A DNA stretch of 64,000 nucleotides. It comes from Listeria grandensis FSL F6-0971 (lineage in GTDB: Bacteria > Bacillota > Bacilli > Lactobacillales > Listeriaceae). A program made the position numbers and the translations under genes. The notes under the pieces are model-generated. The model made no database searches and was not told the DNA's origin. It saw nothing but the letters and a program-made list of their open reading frames with translations. The stretch spans positions 31,764 through 95,763 of the forward strand of contig NZ_AODD01000022.1 in the NCBI RefSeq assembly GCF_000525835.1. Direction: 5' to 3'. Below are positions 49,766-60,633 of this stretch, piece by piece; position 1 is the stretch's first letter, and each line of letters starts with the position of its first letter.

Positions 49766-50938
49766 CTATTCCTCCTTGATGGTTTTCGCTCCATCACTAA
49801 TATTGGCAATATAAAACGCTGCTGGATAGCCTATTTTTTGCGCATATGCATTCCCTACATGTTCGATAAATGTATCAACACATACAGTTTCCACGATCGC
49901 AATCGCACAACCACCGAAACCAGCACCTGTCATCCGCGCGCCTAAAACACCTGATTGTTCCCAAGCTTTTTCTACTAACATATCTAATTCTACCCCAGTT
50001 ACATGATAATCGTCACGTAAAGATATGTGAGATTGGTTAATTAATTTTCCAAATGTCAGTAAATCCCCATCTTTAAGCGCTTTTGTAGCCAACATTGTCC
50101 GCTCATTCTCACTTACCGCATGCCGTGCCCGCTTCACTAACGTATTATTCAAAATTAAATGCCGATACTCATTAAAAGTGACCATATCTAACTCTCCAAG
50201 CGATTTCACATCTAATTCTACTTGCAATTCGGCCAAAGCCTGCTCACACTCACTGCGCCGTTCATTGTATTTCGAATCAGCCAGTTCCCGCCGCTTATTT
50301 GTGTTCATAATCACAATTGTATATCCATCCAACTTCACTGGCACCAGCTCGTACTCAAGCGTATTGCAATCCAACAAAATCGCCATATCTTTTTGACCCA
50401 TGCCAATCGCAAATTGATCCATAATCCCTGAATTAACCCCAATAAACGCATTTTCCACTTGTTTCCCCGTCAAAATCAGTTCCAAATCCGCCAATTTCAA
50501 ATCAAATAAATCCGCCAAAACAACCCCAGTCAATAGCTCAATCGAAGCCGAAGACGAGAGTCCAGCCCCATTCGGAATATTACCCCAATACAGAATATCC
50601 ATTCCTTGATCAATCTTATGACCCGCTTCCTTCAGAAACTTGAGCATACCTTTCGGGTAATTCGTCCAATTATCCGCCTTACGATATTCCAGATCTGCTA
50701 CATCAAACGAAATAATTCCTAAATCCTCAAAATTAAGTGATAGAAGCCTAACTTGCGTATCTTCCCGTTTCGCCGCCACCGCATATGTTCCAAGCGTAAT
50801 CGCACACGGAAACACATGCCCGCCATTATAATCTGTGTGCTCCCCAATTAAATTTATCCGACCAGGCGCAAAATACAACGCACCATCCGTCCGATCAAAA
50901 ACGCGTGAAAAATCCGCTTTCATTTTTGAATAATCCAT
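49766..50938 (-). CDS. galK: Galactokinase
   Basis: ATP-dependent GHMP kinase making galactose-1-phosphate; 390 residues. Galactose signature GRINLIGEHTDYNGG, ATP loop PNGAGLSSSASIE, catalytic Asp in GVNSGIMDQFAIG, and C-terminal motif GARMTGAGFGGCAI. GGAGG lies 9 nt before the ATG. First gene of galKETM, downstream of an operator-overlapped promoter. Confidence 0.97.
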   Translation of the reverse strand: MDYSKMKADFSRVFDRTDGALYFAPGRINLIGEHTDYNGGHVFPCAITLGTYAVAAKREDTQVRLLSLNFEDLGIISFDVADLEYRKADNWTNYPKGMLKFLKEAGHKIDQGMDILYWGNIPNGAGLSSSASIELLTGVVLADLFDLKLADLELILTGKQVENAFIGVNSGIMDQFAIGMGQKDMAILLDCNTLEYELVPVKLDGYTIVIMNTNKRRELADSKYNERRSECEQALAELQVELDVKSLGELDMVTFNEYRHLILNNTLVKRARHAVSENERTMLATKALKDGDLLTFGKLINQSHISLRDDYHVTGVELDMLVEKAWEQSGVLGARMTGAGFGGCAIAIVETVCVDTFIEHVGNAYAQKIGYPAAFYIANISDGAKTIKEE

Positions 50939-50980
50939 TATCCCAATACCTCCACATTCAAAGTAGAATCACTTATCCTC

Positions 50981-51035
50981 ATTATAATTTATTTAGTAAA
51001 ATTTATCAACTAATTTTACTAAATGATTTTAGTAA
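50981..51035 (-). promoter_or_regulatory. galK promoter overlapped by GalR-type operator
   Basis: Minus strand: -35 TTGATA (51004-51009), 17-bp spacer, -10 TATAAT (50981-50986). ATTTAGTAAAATT (50991-51003) and AATTTTACTAAAT (51012-51024) form a perfect 13-bp inverted repeat spanning the -35 and spacer; a further half site TTTTAGTAA lies at 51027-51035. The placement predicts repression, presumably by the LacI-type protein at 44895-45890. Confidence 0.8.
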
Positions 51036-51056
51036 CCTCTCCACATGTAAGCACAA

Positions 51057-51110
51057 AAAAAACAGCCAATGCCATCCAAATAATGAATATCATCGACTGT
51101 TTCTTATTTT
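51057..51110 (-). terminator. Terminator after trxB
   Basis: The minus strand reads AAACAGTC...GGCTGTTTTTTT a few nucleotides after the trxB stop; an imperfect stem with a good T run. Confidence 0.65.
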
Positions 51111-51115
51111 TAAAC

Positions 51116-52087
<972 letters not shown>

Positions 52088-52140
52088 CTAATCCTAGAAC
52101 TATCGTAAACCCAAAGCGGGAGTTCCGTCCATTTATCTGC

Positions 52141-53616
52141 TCAAAACCCTTTGATTTCAAGGGAATATTTACGAAGTGTTGTCACTGACAAGCCGAATAA
52201 CTCCGCGATTGATTTCTGCGTACCACACTGGAATTGATATAAAATTGCAGCCGCTACCCCGTCCAAATTTTTCGTGCGCAAATCGTATTTCCGATCAATT
52301 GAAATCTTCATAAACGAAAAGATAAAGGAGTACATCGGAGCCGTCTCTATTTTTGCTGGGAAACCGACCTCAGCAAAACGGCCTAATATTGCAACTACCG
52401 CATTGCAATTCGCAGCATCCAAACTATCCGGCAAAAATTCAAATTCCGAGAAAATCAAATGCTCGAAAAAATCCCAACCAGTCATATCAAAGTAATCATT
52501 AAACATAATTAAAGCTGGTTGCTTGCTAGATATCGTTAGCAAATAGACGCCCAGTAAATGCTCTGAACGATCCTTACTCGCCAACTTCTCCAGTACAGCA
52601 CCTTCGTCATTTGCTAATAAAAGCGGTGATTCCCACGGGAAAACCAATTCCTCCCCATCGATCTGCTTAAAATGCTGCCAAAAATCCTCGGCTTCCTCTA
52701 TCCGATTCAGGAAAAAGGCTGTTTCCGCACGATAATAATAATAGGCGTACCGATCCATAATCTCTAACTGATTCACTTTCTCAAATAAATAATCCGCATG
52801 TGCATAATCACCGGCCATTGCGTAAATCCGCGCTAATTTTTCACGTTGGAAAGATAAGAATGGCTCTACTTTCTCAAGCTCTTTTAAAACGAACGCAGTC
52901 TGTTGCCACTCTGCCTGATAATGCGCATACAAATATAGCTCGCACAACGCCATCAAATTGCCAGGATCACGCGCCAACACATCTTCTAAAATAGCAAGTC
53001 CTTCTGAAAAACGCTCTTCCTTAAACCGAATACCAGCAAGCTCTATATACGCCTGCCAAAATGTCGGATTCTCTTCTATTTCAGCAACTAAAAACTGGCT
53101 AACTTCGTCCAATTTATCATCAGAAACCAAGTCGTCCACCTTCGCCCGAAACGCAAAAATTGCTTTCTCCATCTCAGACATATCACTCACACCAAAGCTT
53201 GCGAGCGGCGCTTCTTCCATAATGAGCTGAATCAAATCCTTTGCCTCTTCCACATACTCGCCCTCTACTACAAGCGCCAAATACTTATTCGCATGTTGCA
53301 ATGCCCGCTTGAAATCTTTCATGTACGCATAATTATTCGCCATAAAATAATAGCAATAATGAATATCCTCTGCTTCATCTAACACACGGCGCAAAATCTG
53401 ATTCGACTTATCAAATTGGCCTAACTCCGTATAACAAATCGCAAGTTGGCACATAATAACCGGCTCATCTGGCTCAAAAAATGCTGCCCTCTCCAAATAA
53501 CGCAACGCTTCTGGCATTTCCTGATTACGAAACGCCTCAATACCTCGCTGAAAATAAAACTCCCCATTCGGCCTGAATGGATAAATTTTGTTGCTTTCTT
53601 TTTTACTATTTTTCAA
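52141..53616 (-). CDS. TPR-repeat protein of unknown function (YvcD-like)
   Basis: A 491-residue cytosolic protein built mostly of tetratricopeptide repeats (for example NGEFYFQRGIEAFRNQEMPEALRYLERAAFFEPDEP, residues 17-52), continuing to about residue 330. The C-terminal part ends with AELFGLSVTTLRKYSLEIKGF, which has the look of a helix-turn-helix. It may therefore be a DNA-binding or adaptor protein, but no function is known. Position between trxB and the acetyltransferase is conserved in Listeria and Bacillus. Confidence 0.85.
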   Translation of the reverse strand: MKNSKKESNKIYPFRPNGEFYFQRGIEAFRNQEMPEALRYLERAAFFEPDEPVIMCQLAICYTELGQFDKSNQILRRVLDEAEDIHYCYYFMANNYAYMKDFKRALQHANKYLALVVEGEYVEEAKDLIQLIMEEAPLASFGVSDMSEMEKAIFAFRAKVDDLVSDDKLDEVSQFLVAEIEENPTFWQAYIELAGIRFKEERFSEGLAILEDVLARDPGNLMALCELYLYAHYQAEWQQTAFVLKELEKVEPFLSFQREKLARIYAMAGDYAHADYLFEKVNQLEIMDRYAYYYYRAETAFFLNRIEEAEDFWQHFKQIDGEELVFPWESPLLLANDEGAVLEKLASKDRSEHLLGVYLLTISSKQPALIMFNDYFDMTGWDFFEHLIFSEFEFLPDSLDAANCNAVVAILGRFAEVGFPAKIETAPMYSFIFSFMKISIDRKYDLRTKNLDGVAAAILYQFQCGTQKSIAELFGLSVTTLRKYSLEIKGF

Positions 53617-53712
53617 ATTTTTTACCTCCGCGCATTCTCCAAGTAAGTTGAGTATACCATAAAATAAACCTCTAAAACGAAAAAGAAGTCACTTTGCGCA
53701 AAAGTTCAGCCG

Positions 53713-54210
53713 CTACAAAGCTACTTCTTCTATCTCATTAATAATCATGGGATTGCCACGAGCAAAGCACTTGGTCGGGACATCCTTGGAAACTACTGTA
53801 CCCGCTCCAATCACTGCCCCATCACCGATACGAACTCCTGGTAAAATCGTGACGTTCGCGCCAATCATAACCGCGTCCCCGATCACGACTTCCCCAACCC
53901 GATATTCTTTGATCAAATACTCATGCGTCAAAATCGTCGTATGAAAGCCTATCACCGAGTTCTGTCCAATCGTAATTTTCTCTGGATAAAAAAGATCCAC
54001 TGTCACTTTATAAGCAATGGACGTATTCGCCCCAATCGACATGCCTAAACCATGTTGATACAGCCAACGCTTCACGCCCATAAAAGGAAAAATACGCCCG
54101 AATTCAATAATAAGCGTATTTTTCAATGTCCGTCCAAACGATACGGTTCGATATACTTTCCAAAGAGGATTGACATCCCCTTTCGTTTCAAACCGTTTCG
54201 TTCGGCGCAT
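53713..54210 (-). CDS. Hexapeptide-repeat acyltransferase
   Basis: A 165-residue left-handed beta-helix transferase of the maltose/galactoside O-acetyltransferase type. Hexapeptide repeats run from IGANTSIAYKV to GDAVMIGANVTILPGVRIGDGAVIGAGTVVSKDVP, with the active-site His in TILTHEYL. The acceptor is unknown; in this neighbourhood a role in envelope modification is possible. Its ATG shares a base with the ppaX stop codon. Confidence 0.88.
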   Translation of the reverse strand: MRRTKRFETKGDVNPLWKVYRTVSFGRTLKNTLIIEFGRIFPFMGVKRWLYQHGLGMSIGANTSIAYKVTVDLFYPEKITIGQNSVIGFHTTILTHEYLIKEYRVGEVVIGDAVMIGANVTILPGVRIGDGAVIGAGTVVSKDVPTKCFARGNPMIINEIEEVAL

Positions 54211-54860
54211 TAATCTTCCCTCACGATATTAAGTAAATCACCCATCGATTCCAAAATATACGTCGGATTGTAGTCTCGTAAATAATCTGCACCACGAATG
54301 GCCCAAGAAACGCCGGCACTCTTCACGTTAGCATTATGTGCTGCCTCAATATCATGATAGTTATCCCCAACCATAATCGCTTCATCCGCAGTCGAATTAA
54401 GCAATTTTAAAGCCATATTAATCCCTTCAGGATCAGGTTTTGGTGCCGCTACTTGATCCAAACCAATCACAACTTGGAAATACTTGTCCAAACCAGTCGT
54501 TTTAAGCCCTTTTAGGATCATATCGTACATTTTGGTAGAAACGATAGCCAATTTATAATCTTCCTCATACAGCGCTCTAATCGCCTCATAGACACCATCG
54601 TACTCCAAAATTAGCTCATCATGATATTCTTTATTAAATGCGCGATAATGATCCACCATTTCTTGCGCTCGCTCTGGATCAAGCGATGTAAACGTGTCAA
54701 TCAACGAAGGCCCAATAAACGAATAAATGTCCTCCCGTTCAAATGTCCGCTCCGGAAAATATTCACCTAGCGTGTGCTGAAATGTTTTAATGATCAATTC
54801 ATTCGTATTAATCAAGGTTCCATCTAAATCAAACAACAATGTCGTTATCTTCCTAGTCAT
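54210..54860 (-). CDS. ppaX: Pyrophosphatase PpaX (HAD superfamily)
   Basis: Hydrolyses the pyrophosphate formed when HprK dephosphorylates seryl-HPr, which pulls that reaction forward. It has 216 residues: HAD motif [13 protein letters not shown], cap domain, motif [11 protein letters not shown], motif III Lys in KPDPEGIN, motif [14 protein letters not shown]. It lies in the hprK-lgt-ppaX operon, the order known from Bacillus. Confidence 0.93.
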   Translation of the reverse strand: MTRKITTLLFDLDGTLINTNELIIKTFQHTLGEYFPERTFEREDIYSFIGPSLIDTFTSLDPERAQEMVDHYRAFNKEYHDELILEYDGVYEAIRALYEEDYKLAIVSTKMYDMILKGLKTTGLDKYFQVVIGLDQVAAPKPDPEGINMALKLLNSTADEAIMVGDNYHDIEAAHNANVKSAGVSWAIRGADYLRDYNPTYILESMGDLLNIVRED

Positions 54861-54881
54861 GTGTACTCCCTCTCTATAACT

Positions 54882-55715
54882 CTATTTCTTCTTTGCAATG
54901 CCATACTTGTCTTCCAAATAATACGGACGATCTTTCTTCACTCGGAAATAAGCAATCAATGCAACCGCAACTGCCACGAGCACGATCGAGATAAACTGCG
55001 CCATACGAAGCGTATCCGTCAACATCAAACTATCCGTCCGCAACCCTTCGATAAAGTAGCGTCCAATCGAATACCAAATGACATACGACAGAAACAACTC
55101 CCCACGCAAAATACGCGTCCGACGCAAAATAAGTAAAATAATAAAGCCAATCACATTCCAAAGCGATTCATATAAAAATGTCGGTTGATAATAAATACCA
55201 TCGATGTACATCTGATTAATAATAAAGTCCGGTAAATGCAGGCTTTCCAAAAATGCACGTGTTGTCGGTCCACCATGCGCCTCTTGGTTCATAAAGTTAC
55301 CCCAACGCCCAATCGCCTGCGCAATAATTAAACTCGGCGCCACAATATCTGCCAACTGCCAAAATGATACTTTTTTGATTCGTGCAAAAATAACCGCGGT
55401 CAGCACCGAGCCTATCAATGCCCCGTGAATCGCTATCCCACCATGCCAGATTTTGATAATTTCGTTCAAATGGTCCTTATAATAGCCCCACTCAAACAAT
55501 ACGTAATAAATTCGCGCACTTATTATCGCAATCGGAATCGCCCAAATAAGCAAATCCACTAACAGCTCTCTATCCACATTACGCTTCTTCGCCTCTTGTA
55601 ACGCGATCAGAAGCGCCACCACGACAGCCGTCGCAATAATCACACCATACCAGCGTATTGATATTCCACCTAATTGAATGGCTACTGGATCCAGCGCCGC
55701 TAAATTCAACTTCAT
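54882..55715 (-). CDS. lgt: Prolipoprotein diacylglyceryl transferase
   Basis: Integral membrane enzyme that adds diacylglycerol to the lipobox Cys of prelipoproteins, such as the lipoproteins at 33374 and 34117. It has 277 residues from [17 protein letters not shown]; the frame extends to 55748 but this start fits the family and has AGGGG upstream. About seven helices; [12 protein letters not shown] and the Lgt signature [13 protein letters not shown] are intact. Confidence 0.95.
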   Translation of the reverse strand: MKLNLAALDPVAIQLGGISIRWYGVIIATAVVVALLIALQEAKKRNVDRELLVDLLIWAIPIAIISARIYYVLFEWGYYKDHLNEIIKIWHGGIAIHGALIGSVLTAVIFARIKKVSFWQLADIVAPSLIIAQAIGRWGNFMNQEAHGGPTTRAFLESLHLPDFIINQMYIDGIYYQPTFLYESLWNVIGFIILLILRRTRILRGELFLSYVIWYSIGRYFIEGLRTDSLMLTDTLRMAQFISIVLVAVAVALIAYFRVKKDRPYYLEDKYGIAKKK

Positions 55716-55752
55716 TATGCCCCTACTTTCTAAAACAGACCAGCTCATCGCC

Positions 55753-56691
55753 TCAATCTGTCATACTACTATTTTGACCAATAAGGTTGTTTAAATCTTG
55801 CGTGAAGCGCTCTGCTGCATTGTACCCCATATTTTTCAATCGGAAGTTCATTGCTGCCACCTCAATAATAACTGCTAAATTCCGTCCTGGTCGAACGGGC
55901 ACAGTAATTTTCGGCACATCAATGTCAAAAATCCGAATCTTCTCTTCATCTAAGCCAACTCGGTCATAGTGTTTATCCGGATCCCAGCTCTCAAGATGCA
56001 CAACAATCGTAATCTTTTTACTAGAACGCACGGCACCCGCACCGAATAAAGTCATGACATTAATAATGCCTAATCCACGGATTTCAAGCAAATGCTCGAT
56101 GATCGGTGGTGACTGCCCAATAAGCGTCAACTCATCTTCTTGTCTAATCTCGACATTATCATCGGCTACAAGACGGTGTCCTCGCTTCACAAGCTCAAGC
56201 GCCGTCTCACTTTTACCAACACCGCTAGATCCCATAATAAGTACACCGAGACCATAAATATCGACCAACACACCATGCATTGAAATAACCGGTGCCAATC
56301 TACTTTCCAAATAATTCGTCACATACACGGATAGCCGCGTCGTTTTCAGCTTCGAGCGCAGTACAGGAATTTTTGCTTCCGTTGCCGCTTGCACGAGCTC
56401 TTTCGGCGCTTCCAAATGACGTGATACAACAAACGCCGGCGTACGATTCGTGCACATTTGGCGGAATCGCTTCAAACACTCATCACTCGACATACCTTCT
56501 GAAAACGAAATTTCCGTCATTCCAAAAAGCTGCACCCGATCCTCCGGGTAATACGAAAAGAAACCTGTTAACTCAAGACCTGGGCGCGATAAATCACTTG
56601 TTAGAATCGGACGCTCCAATCCCTCTTCACCGCAAATCAATTCCAAATCTAGACGATCCATTAAATCTTTCACCGTTACTGATTTTGTCAT
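55753..56691 (-). CDS. hprK: HPr kinase/phosphorylase
   Basis: Bifunctional enzyme phosphorylating HPr at Ser46 and so feeding CcpA-dependent catabolite control. It has 312 residues. Walker [15 protein letters not shown] near residue 153, catalytic loop VADDNVEI, and the HprK signature [21 protein letters not shown]. First gene of hprK-lgt-ppaX. Relevant to the cre-like site at 5188. Confidence 0.97.
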   Translation of the reverse strand: MTKSVTVKDLMDRLDLELICGEEGLERPILTSDLSRPGLELTGFFSYYPEDRVQLFGMTEISFSEGMSSDECLKRFRQMCTNRTPAFVVSRHLEAPKELVQAATEAKIPVLRSKLKTTRLSVYVTNYLESRLAPVISMHGVLVDIYGLGVLIMGSSGVGKSETALELVKRGHRLVADDNVEIRQEDELTLIGQSPPIIEHLLEIRGLGIINVMTLFGAGAVRSSKKITIVVHLESWDPDKHYDRVGLDEEKIRIFDIDVPKITVPVRPGRNLAVIIEVAAMNFRLKNMGYNAAERFTQDLNNLIGQNSSMTD

Positions 56692-56825
56692 GAAAGTACC
56701 TCCATTAAGACAACAGGCCCAAAGCTCAACACGCAGCCTTCCCCGCTTATCCTTTTTGTATGAAATCTCTCTCTCATTTTAGCACTTTCTGATTTTTAAG
56801 GCTACCTATTTTTATTTAACAAAAA

Positions 56826-56885
56826 GAAACCTCGATATGTGACGCCTTCTCGCGAAAGAAGTTGCCGTCATATCAAGGTTGTATA
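56826..56885 (-). terminator. Terminator after the YvlD-like gene
   Basis: The minus strand has AACCTTGATATGACGG and the complementary CGTCACATATCGAGGTT forming a long stem, followed by TCTTTTTG. It starts at the end of the 56886 gene. Confidence 0.75.
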
Positions 56886-57239
56886 TCATCTTGGTTCCTT
56901 GCTCCATAATACAGAGTTGATAACCATATTTGCCAATGACATTAGTAAGGCAATTAGTAGCGCCGTTCCAAAGCCATCGATTTGAATGTAAGCATCTAGG
57001 AAGAACGAGGTCAATTCTAACATCATCGCGTTCACGACAAAGGTGAATAAACCGAGTGTAAAAATGTTGATTGGTAAAGTTAGAATGAGGAGAATCGGTC
57101 TCACCAACATGTTCAAAATTGCCAATACAAAACTTGCAATAATCGCGCCTGTAAATCCTTCTACATGAAAACTCTCAAAGAATCCAGATAAGGCGACAAA
57201 TAAAATCGCATTAATTAAAACTCCTGCTATCCAACGCAT
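56886..57239 (-). CDS. YvlD-like small membrane protein (phage holin IV-like family)
   Basis: A 117-residue protein with four hydrophobic helices and little else (IAGVLINAILFVALSGFFE, FTGAIIASFVLAILNMLVRP, LPINIFTLGLFTFVVNAMML, ALLIALLMSLANMVINSVLW). Matches the YvlD/DUF360 family found with PspC and DUF4097 proteins in Firmicutes envelope-stress operons. Starts 9 nt after the preceding gene. Exact function unknown. Confidence 0.88.
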   Translation of the reverse strand: MRWIAGVLINAILFVALSGFFESFHVEGFTGAIIASFVLAILNMLVRPILLILTLPINIFTLGLFTFVVNAMMLELTSFFLDAYIQIDGFGTALLIALLMSLANMVINSVLWSKEPR

Positions 57240-57248
57240 TTAATTGAT

Positions 57249-57443
57249 TCACTCCCAACTTGAATTAGCGGGCATAAGGATTGCTAAAATGATATAGATG
57301 AGTATCCCCGTTCCAAAGCTTATTAATGATAGTAACACATAGGCGATACGTACCCAAGTCGCGTCCCAACCGAAGTATTCAGCGATCCCGCCACATACAC
57401 CTGCTAACATTTTTTGTGATGATGATTTCGTTAATTTTCTCAT
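57249..57443 (-). CDS. PspC-domain protein (YvlC-like)
   Basis: A 64-residue protein that is almost entirely a PspC domain: KMLAGVCGGIAEYFGWDATWVRIAYVLLSLIS then a hydrophobic helix GTGILIYIILAILM. PspC proteins sense or transmit membrane stress in other bacteria. Between the larger PspC/DUF4097 protein and the YvlD-like gene in one operon. Confidence 0.9.
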   Translation of the reverse strand: MRKLTKSSSQKMLAGVCGGIAEYFGWDATWVRIAYVLLSLISFGTGILIYIILAILMPANSSWE

Positions 57444-57464
57444 AGTATTTCCTCCTAATGTTGC

Positions 57465-58757
57465 TTATCCTTGTTTTTCTTCTAATTCGGTAATCTTTAT
57501 AATTCCGTTATCTACAGAGGCTTGCAATGTAGCAACGCTCATTTCTTCTGAATTCTGCGTAAATACAAGTGATTTATTCGATTCATCCCATACTTTTGCA
57601 TTTTTTAAGTCAAAATAGATTTTTTCGCGTTTCGTACCTAGTGTGCCGTCCACTTTCCATGTTGCTGGAATCTGGATACGGATGTCACCATGTGGCGCTT
57701 TCAAGTCTGCAGCTGTGGCTTGATCATTTTGAAGATTATAGCCAACATCTCCATTTTCAGCGACAGCGACTGTTGTTTGGAAATCACCAGTGACAGAAAC
57801 ATCGCCTTTTGTCGTACGCAATTCGATATTTTCGACGCGACCACTCTTGAATAAAATTTCACCGTCTTCGGTACTAGCAACAAGGAATTTCCCTGCTGTA
57901 CCCGTGGATCTAATGTCACCATGACGAACTTTCAAGGTGCTGTCATCCACTTCCATATCGTCATACTTCAAGTTACCATTTAGCAATTGGATTCTGACTT
58001 GCTCGTAGGCACGCTTTGGAATAGTTAGGACTACATCTGTTTTCAAAGCATCATTTTTCGATTCAAAAACGAAGCGGTCACCAGACATATCAAGCGTCGT
58101 TTGCGTGAAAAAGTAATCCCATAATTTCTCTTCGCTCAACTGTTGAATAGCGCGAGCCTTATTGTGAACAGAAAGAACGGTACGCATCTTCACATCTTCT
58201 TTATCCCATGCACGAATGATGATATCACCTGTCGCGATCTTTAATTCCATCGTACGGAAAGTCGTATTGTTAAATTCAAATTCACGAATTGGCTTTGGAC
58301 GTGGCGTGCTTTGTGCCTGCCGTCCTCTCATACCCTCCACATTCGTGTGATTGTGATGCCGATTATGGTGACGATTACTATGACGTTCACGCATTTCTCT
58401 AGCCCGATCGAGATGGCGCTGTTGCATTTCTTTCGCACGCTCTGAATGCATCGCTTGCGCTTGTTTCACACGCTCACTCTTAGATTGCATTTTTCTTTCA
58501 TGACGATCATACTTATCTTTCATCTTCTGGTTGTGGCGATCGATAACATCGTCGTAACTAGCATTCTCGGAAGGGATGATAAACAAAGCGATAATATAAG
58601 CAATAACCCCGATCATTGTTTTCCAAGAAATGATAATAAGTACGACATAGATAATTCGTAAAACCGTTGCGTCAACGCCGAGATAGTCAGATAAACCACC
58701 AAACACCCCACCGATTTTACGATCTGATCTGGATCTCCTTAATTTTTTGTTCATCAC
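57465..58757 (-). CDS. PspC domain fused to DUF4097 beta-helix-like domain
   Basis: About 430 residues. PspC domain at the N-terminus (IGGVFGGLSDYLGVDATVLRIIYVVLIIIS plus helix, residues 13-62), then a charged Arg/Glu/His-rich, probably coiled segment (MKDKYDRHERKMQSKSERVK to the HHNRHHNH stretch, residues 90-145), then a DUF4097 domain of repeated short strands (GDIIIRAW, GNLKYDDM, GDIRSTG, GDVSVTG). A two-domain membrane-stress protein with an unusually basic, His-rich linker. Second gene of the operon, 82 nt after the DUF4097 gene. Confidence 0.88.
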   Translation of the reverse strand: MMNKKLRRSRSDRKIGGVFGGLSDYLGVDATVLRIIYVVLIIISWKTMIGVIAYIIALFIIPSENASYDDVIDRHNQKMKDKYDRHERKMQSKSERVKQAQAMHSERAKEMQQRHLDRAREMRERHSNRHHNRHHNHTNVEGMRGRQAQSTPRPKPIREFEFNNTTFRTMELKIATGDIIIRAWDKEDVKMRTVLSVHNKARAIQQLSEEKLWDYFFTQTTLDMSGDRFVFESKNDALKTDVVLTIPKRAYEQVRIQLLNGNLKYDDMEVDDSTLKVRHGDIRSTGTAGKFLVASTEDGEILFKSGRVENIELRTTKGDVSVTGDFQTTVAVAENGDVGYNLQNDQATAADLKAPHGDIRIQIPATWKVDGTLGTKREKIYFDLKNAKVWDESNKSLVFTQNSEEMSVATLQASVDNGIIKITELEEKQG

Positions 58758-58839
58758 TGTTCCTTCCTTTCATTTGAAAATATGTAGCAAAACTCGCTAT
58801 TCTGTGCAACTATCCGCAGTGAATAGCGAGTCCTTATTT

Positions 58840-60063
58840 TTACTTAACGTCTTTAATTCTTACGTTACCAGTCGTTGCCTCTGCTTCAATTTTTAGAACA
58901 GCTTCGCTCGCTTTTGGTAGTTTCGTAAATATCATTGTTTTGTTCACAGAATCTGAAGTTTCATCCAGTACGTCTGCACCTGTAATTCCAAGATTGATTT
59001 TACCTAAGTTTGTATGCAGTTTACCGTCAACACCTAGTTCATTAGGTACAATCACGTCAATGTTGCCGACACCTGTTTTTGTTTTAAGGAAGCTTGAGTC
59101 ATGGTTCGTCAATGTGAACGAAATATTTCCTGTCTTCGTTTGTAAATTCGTTGCGTCAAAAGCGCCCTTCGCTGTCACGTTACCATGAAATGTTTTCAAA
59201 GATAAATCGCGAACTGTACCACTGTTAACGCGAACATTACCATTAATCGATTCAATCTCCGTCAATGTCGTATTTAGCGTGCCAACACTGATATTACCGT
59301 TCGTTGTTTTCGCAAACATATCACGACCAGTCAAACTCTCAATATGAAGATTACCGTTTAAAATCTTGATAGAAACATAGTCATATTCTCTTTCTGGCAA
59401 GTATACCGTCAAGTTCGTTACCACTTGTTTCGATGGTGATTGGAAACGTAATGTTTCTTCATCCACACGCAATGTTGTTTTGTCGAAGAAAATTTGCAAC
59501 GCTTCTTCTTCTGGATACTCTTTGAACAGTTTAATATTCGCATGTACCTTCACGTCATTGCTATCCCATGTTTTAAACTCTACATTTCCGTTTGCAATTT
59601 CAAACTCTAAGATCGATAACGTTGTATCATGGTAAACAAAGTCACGCTCTAATTTCGTAGATGTTAAAAAGGGAATCGGCATATCCTTCACTTGCTCAAA
59701 AGCACTATTCAAAAACTTACCGAACTTCTCACCAGCTTGTGAAAGCTCGTCCATAATTTGACGACCTGTATCTTGTTGCTTGTCTTGGTCAGCTTCCGGT
59801 TTTTGTTTCGGTTGTGGACGTTTCTTGTAAGAAGCACCGCCACGATATGGATTTTCTTTTGTATTCCAGCCTTGCGAGTAATCATATTCCTCTTCTTCGA
59901 CTTCCTCCTGCACACTTTCTACAGTTTCAGAGGAGCGAATGTTTTCGGCTGCTGCGCTTTTTCCTTCTTTTTTGGAAATGTTCTCAAGTAACGTTAGCGC
60001 TTCTTCCGTAGAAATAATACCTTGCTTCACTAATTCTAAAATTCGTTTGCGTTCGTTTTCCAT
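58840..60063 (-). CDS. DUF4097 protein with YvlB-type N-terminal helical domain
   Basis: A 407-residue cytosolic protein. The N-terminal about 35 residues (MENERKRILELVKQGIISTEEA) form the short helical domain typical of YvlB. A low-complexity acidic/basic linker follows (residues 45-105), then DUF4097 with GNVEFKTW, GNLHIES, GNISVGT, GNVRVNS, GNVTAKG and GNIDVIV strand repeats. First gene of the four-gene envelope-stress-type operon; AGGAGG-like site before the ATG. Function unknown; the bacillar relatives are induced by cell-wall stress. Confidence 0.87.
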   Translation of the reverse strand: MENERKRILELVKQGIISTEEALTLLENISKKEGKSAAAENIRSSETVESVQEEVEEEEYDYSQGWNTKENPYRGGASYKKRPQPKQKPEADQDKQQDTGRQIMDELSQAGEKFGKFLNSAFEQVKDMPIPFLTSTKLERDFVYHDTTLSILEFEIANGNVEFKTWDSNDVKVHANIKLFKEYPEEEALQIFFDKTTLRVDEETLRFQSPSKQVVTNLTVYLPEREYDYVSIKILNGNLHIESLTGRDMFAKTTNGNISVGTLNTTLTEIESINGNVRVNSGTVRDLSLKTFHGNVTAKGAFDATNLQTKTGNISFTLTNHDSSFLKTKTGVGNIDVIVPNELGVDGKLHTNLGKINLGITGADVLDETSDSVNKTMIFTKLPKASEAVLKIEAEATTGNVRIKDVK

Positions 60064-60633
60064 GTTTTTTCCTCCTTGTGGAAATTAAGCGTATCCCTAA
60101 GTATTTTAAAATAAATCATTGTTTTCTAACTGATAACTCTATTATGAAGGACAAGACGATTTCTGTCATACAACCAGAGTATGATTATTTCTTTAGACTT
60201 TCGGCACTAAAATAAGATATAGAAGCTAATAAATACTTTCGCTCAAGCTGTGTGAAGCATATGAAACTAGAGCGTGACAAAGAGCCTCTAACATATTTTC
60301 CTATCTGTCATGCGGAGTGCATTATAGAAGTTAGCGTCGTGAATGGGAGCATTTTGCAAAAAGATTTTATCTGTGCACTATCATTATGTGAACTAAAAAA
60401 TGCTCGTTGCGTAATCCAATCTCGTTGCGTCACAAAAAGTTCGGAGAAAAACATGAAATATGACTGATTTATTACTGAGGTGCCGTTGAAAAGCAAAAAT
60501 ATAGATGATAAACTATAGAAATTAGCAGTTAAGAGGAGGAGGTATTCAGATATAGCTTAAGACAGATGTATTAATTAGTGGCAGAATATTAAGAAAAAAA
60601 GAAAAAAATATACTTTAAAAAGGAGCAATAAAA
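60064..60633. other. Intergenic region between the DUF4097 operon and the surface-protein gene
   Basis: No convincing gene. A plus-strand frame at 60252-60467 has no ribosome site and is Cys-rich and unlike known proteins. The region is AT-rich near 60520-60630 and should contain the promoter of the surface-protein gene. A GAGGAGGAGG run at about 60532-60542 precedes no usable start codon. Confidence 0.35.

Noticed and set aside
60252..60467. Plus-strand frame encoding 71 residues
   Set aside because: No ribosome site, Cys-rich irregular composition, and placed in a leader region; looks like chance.
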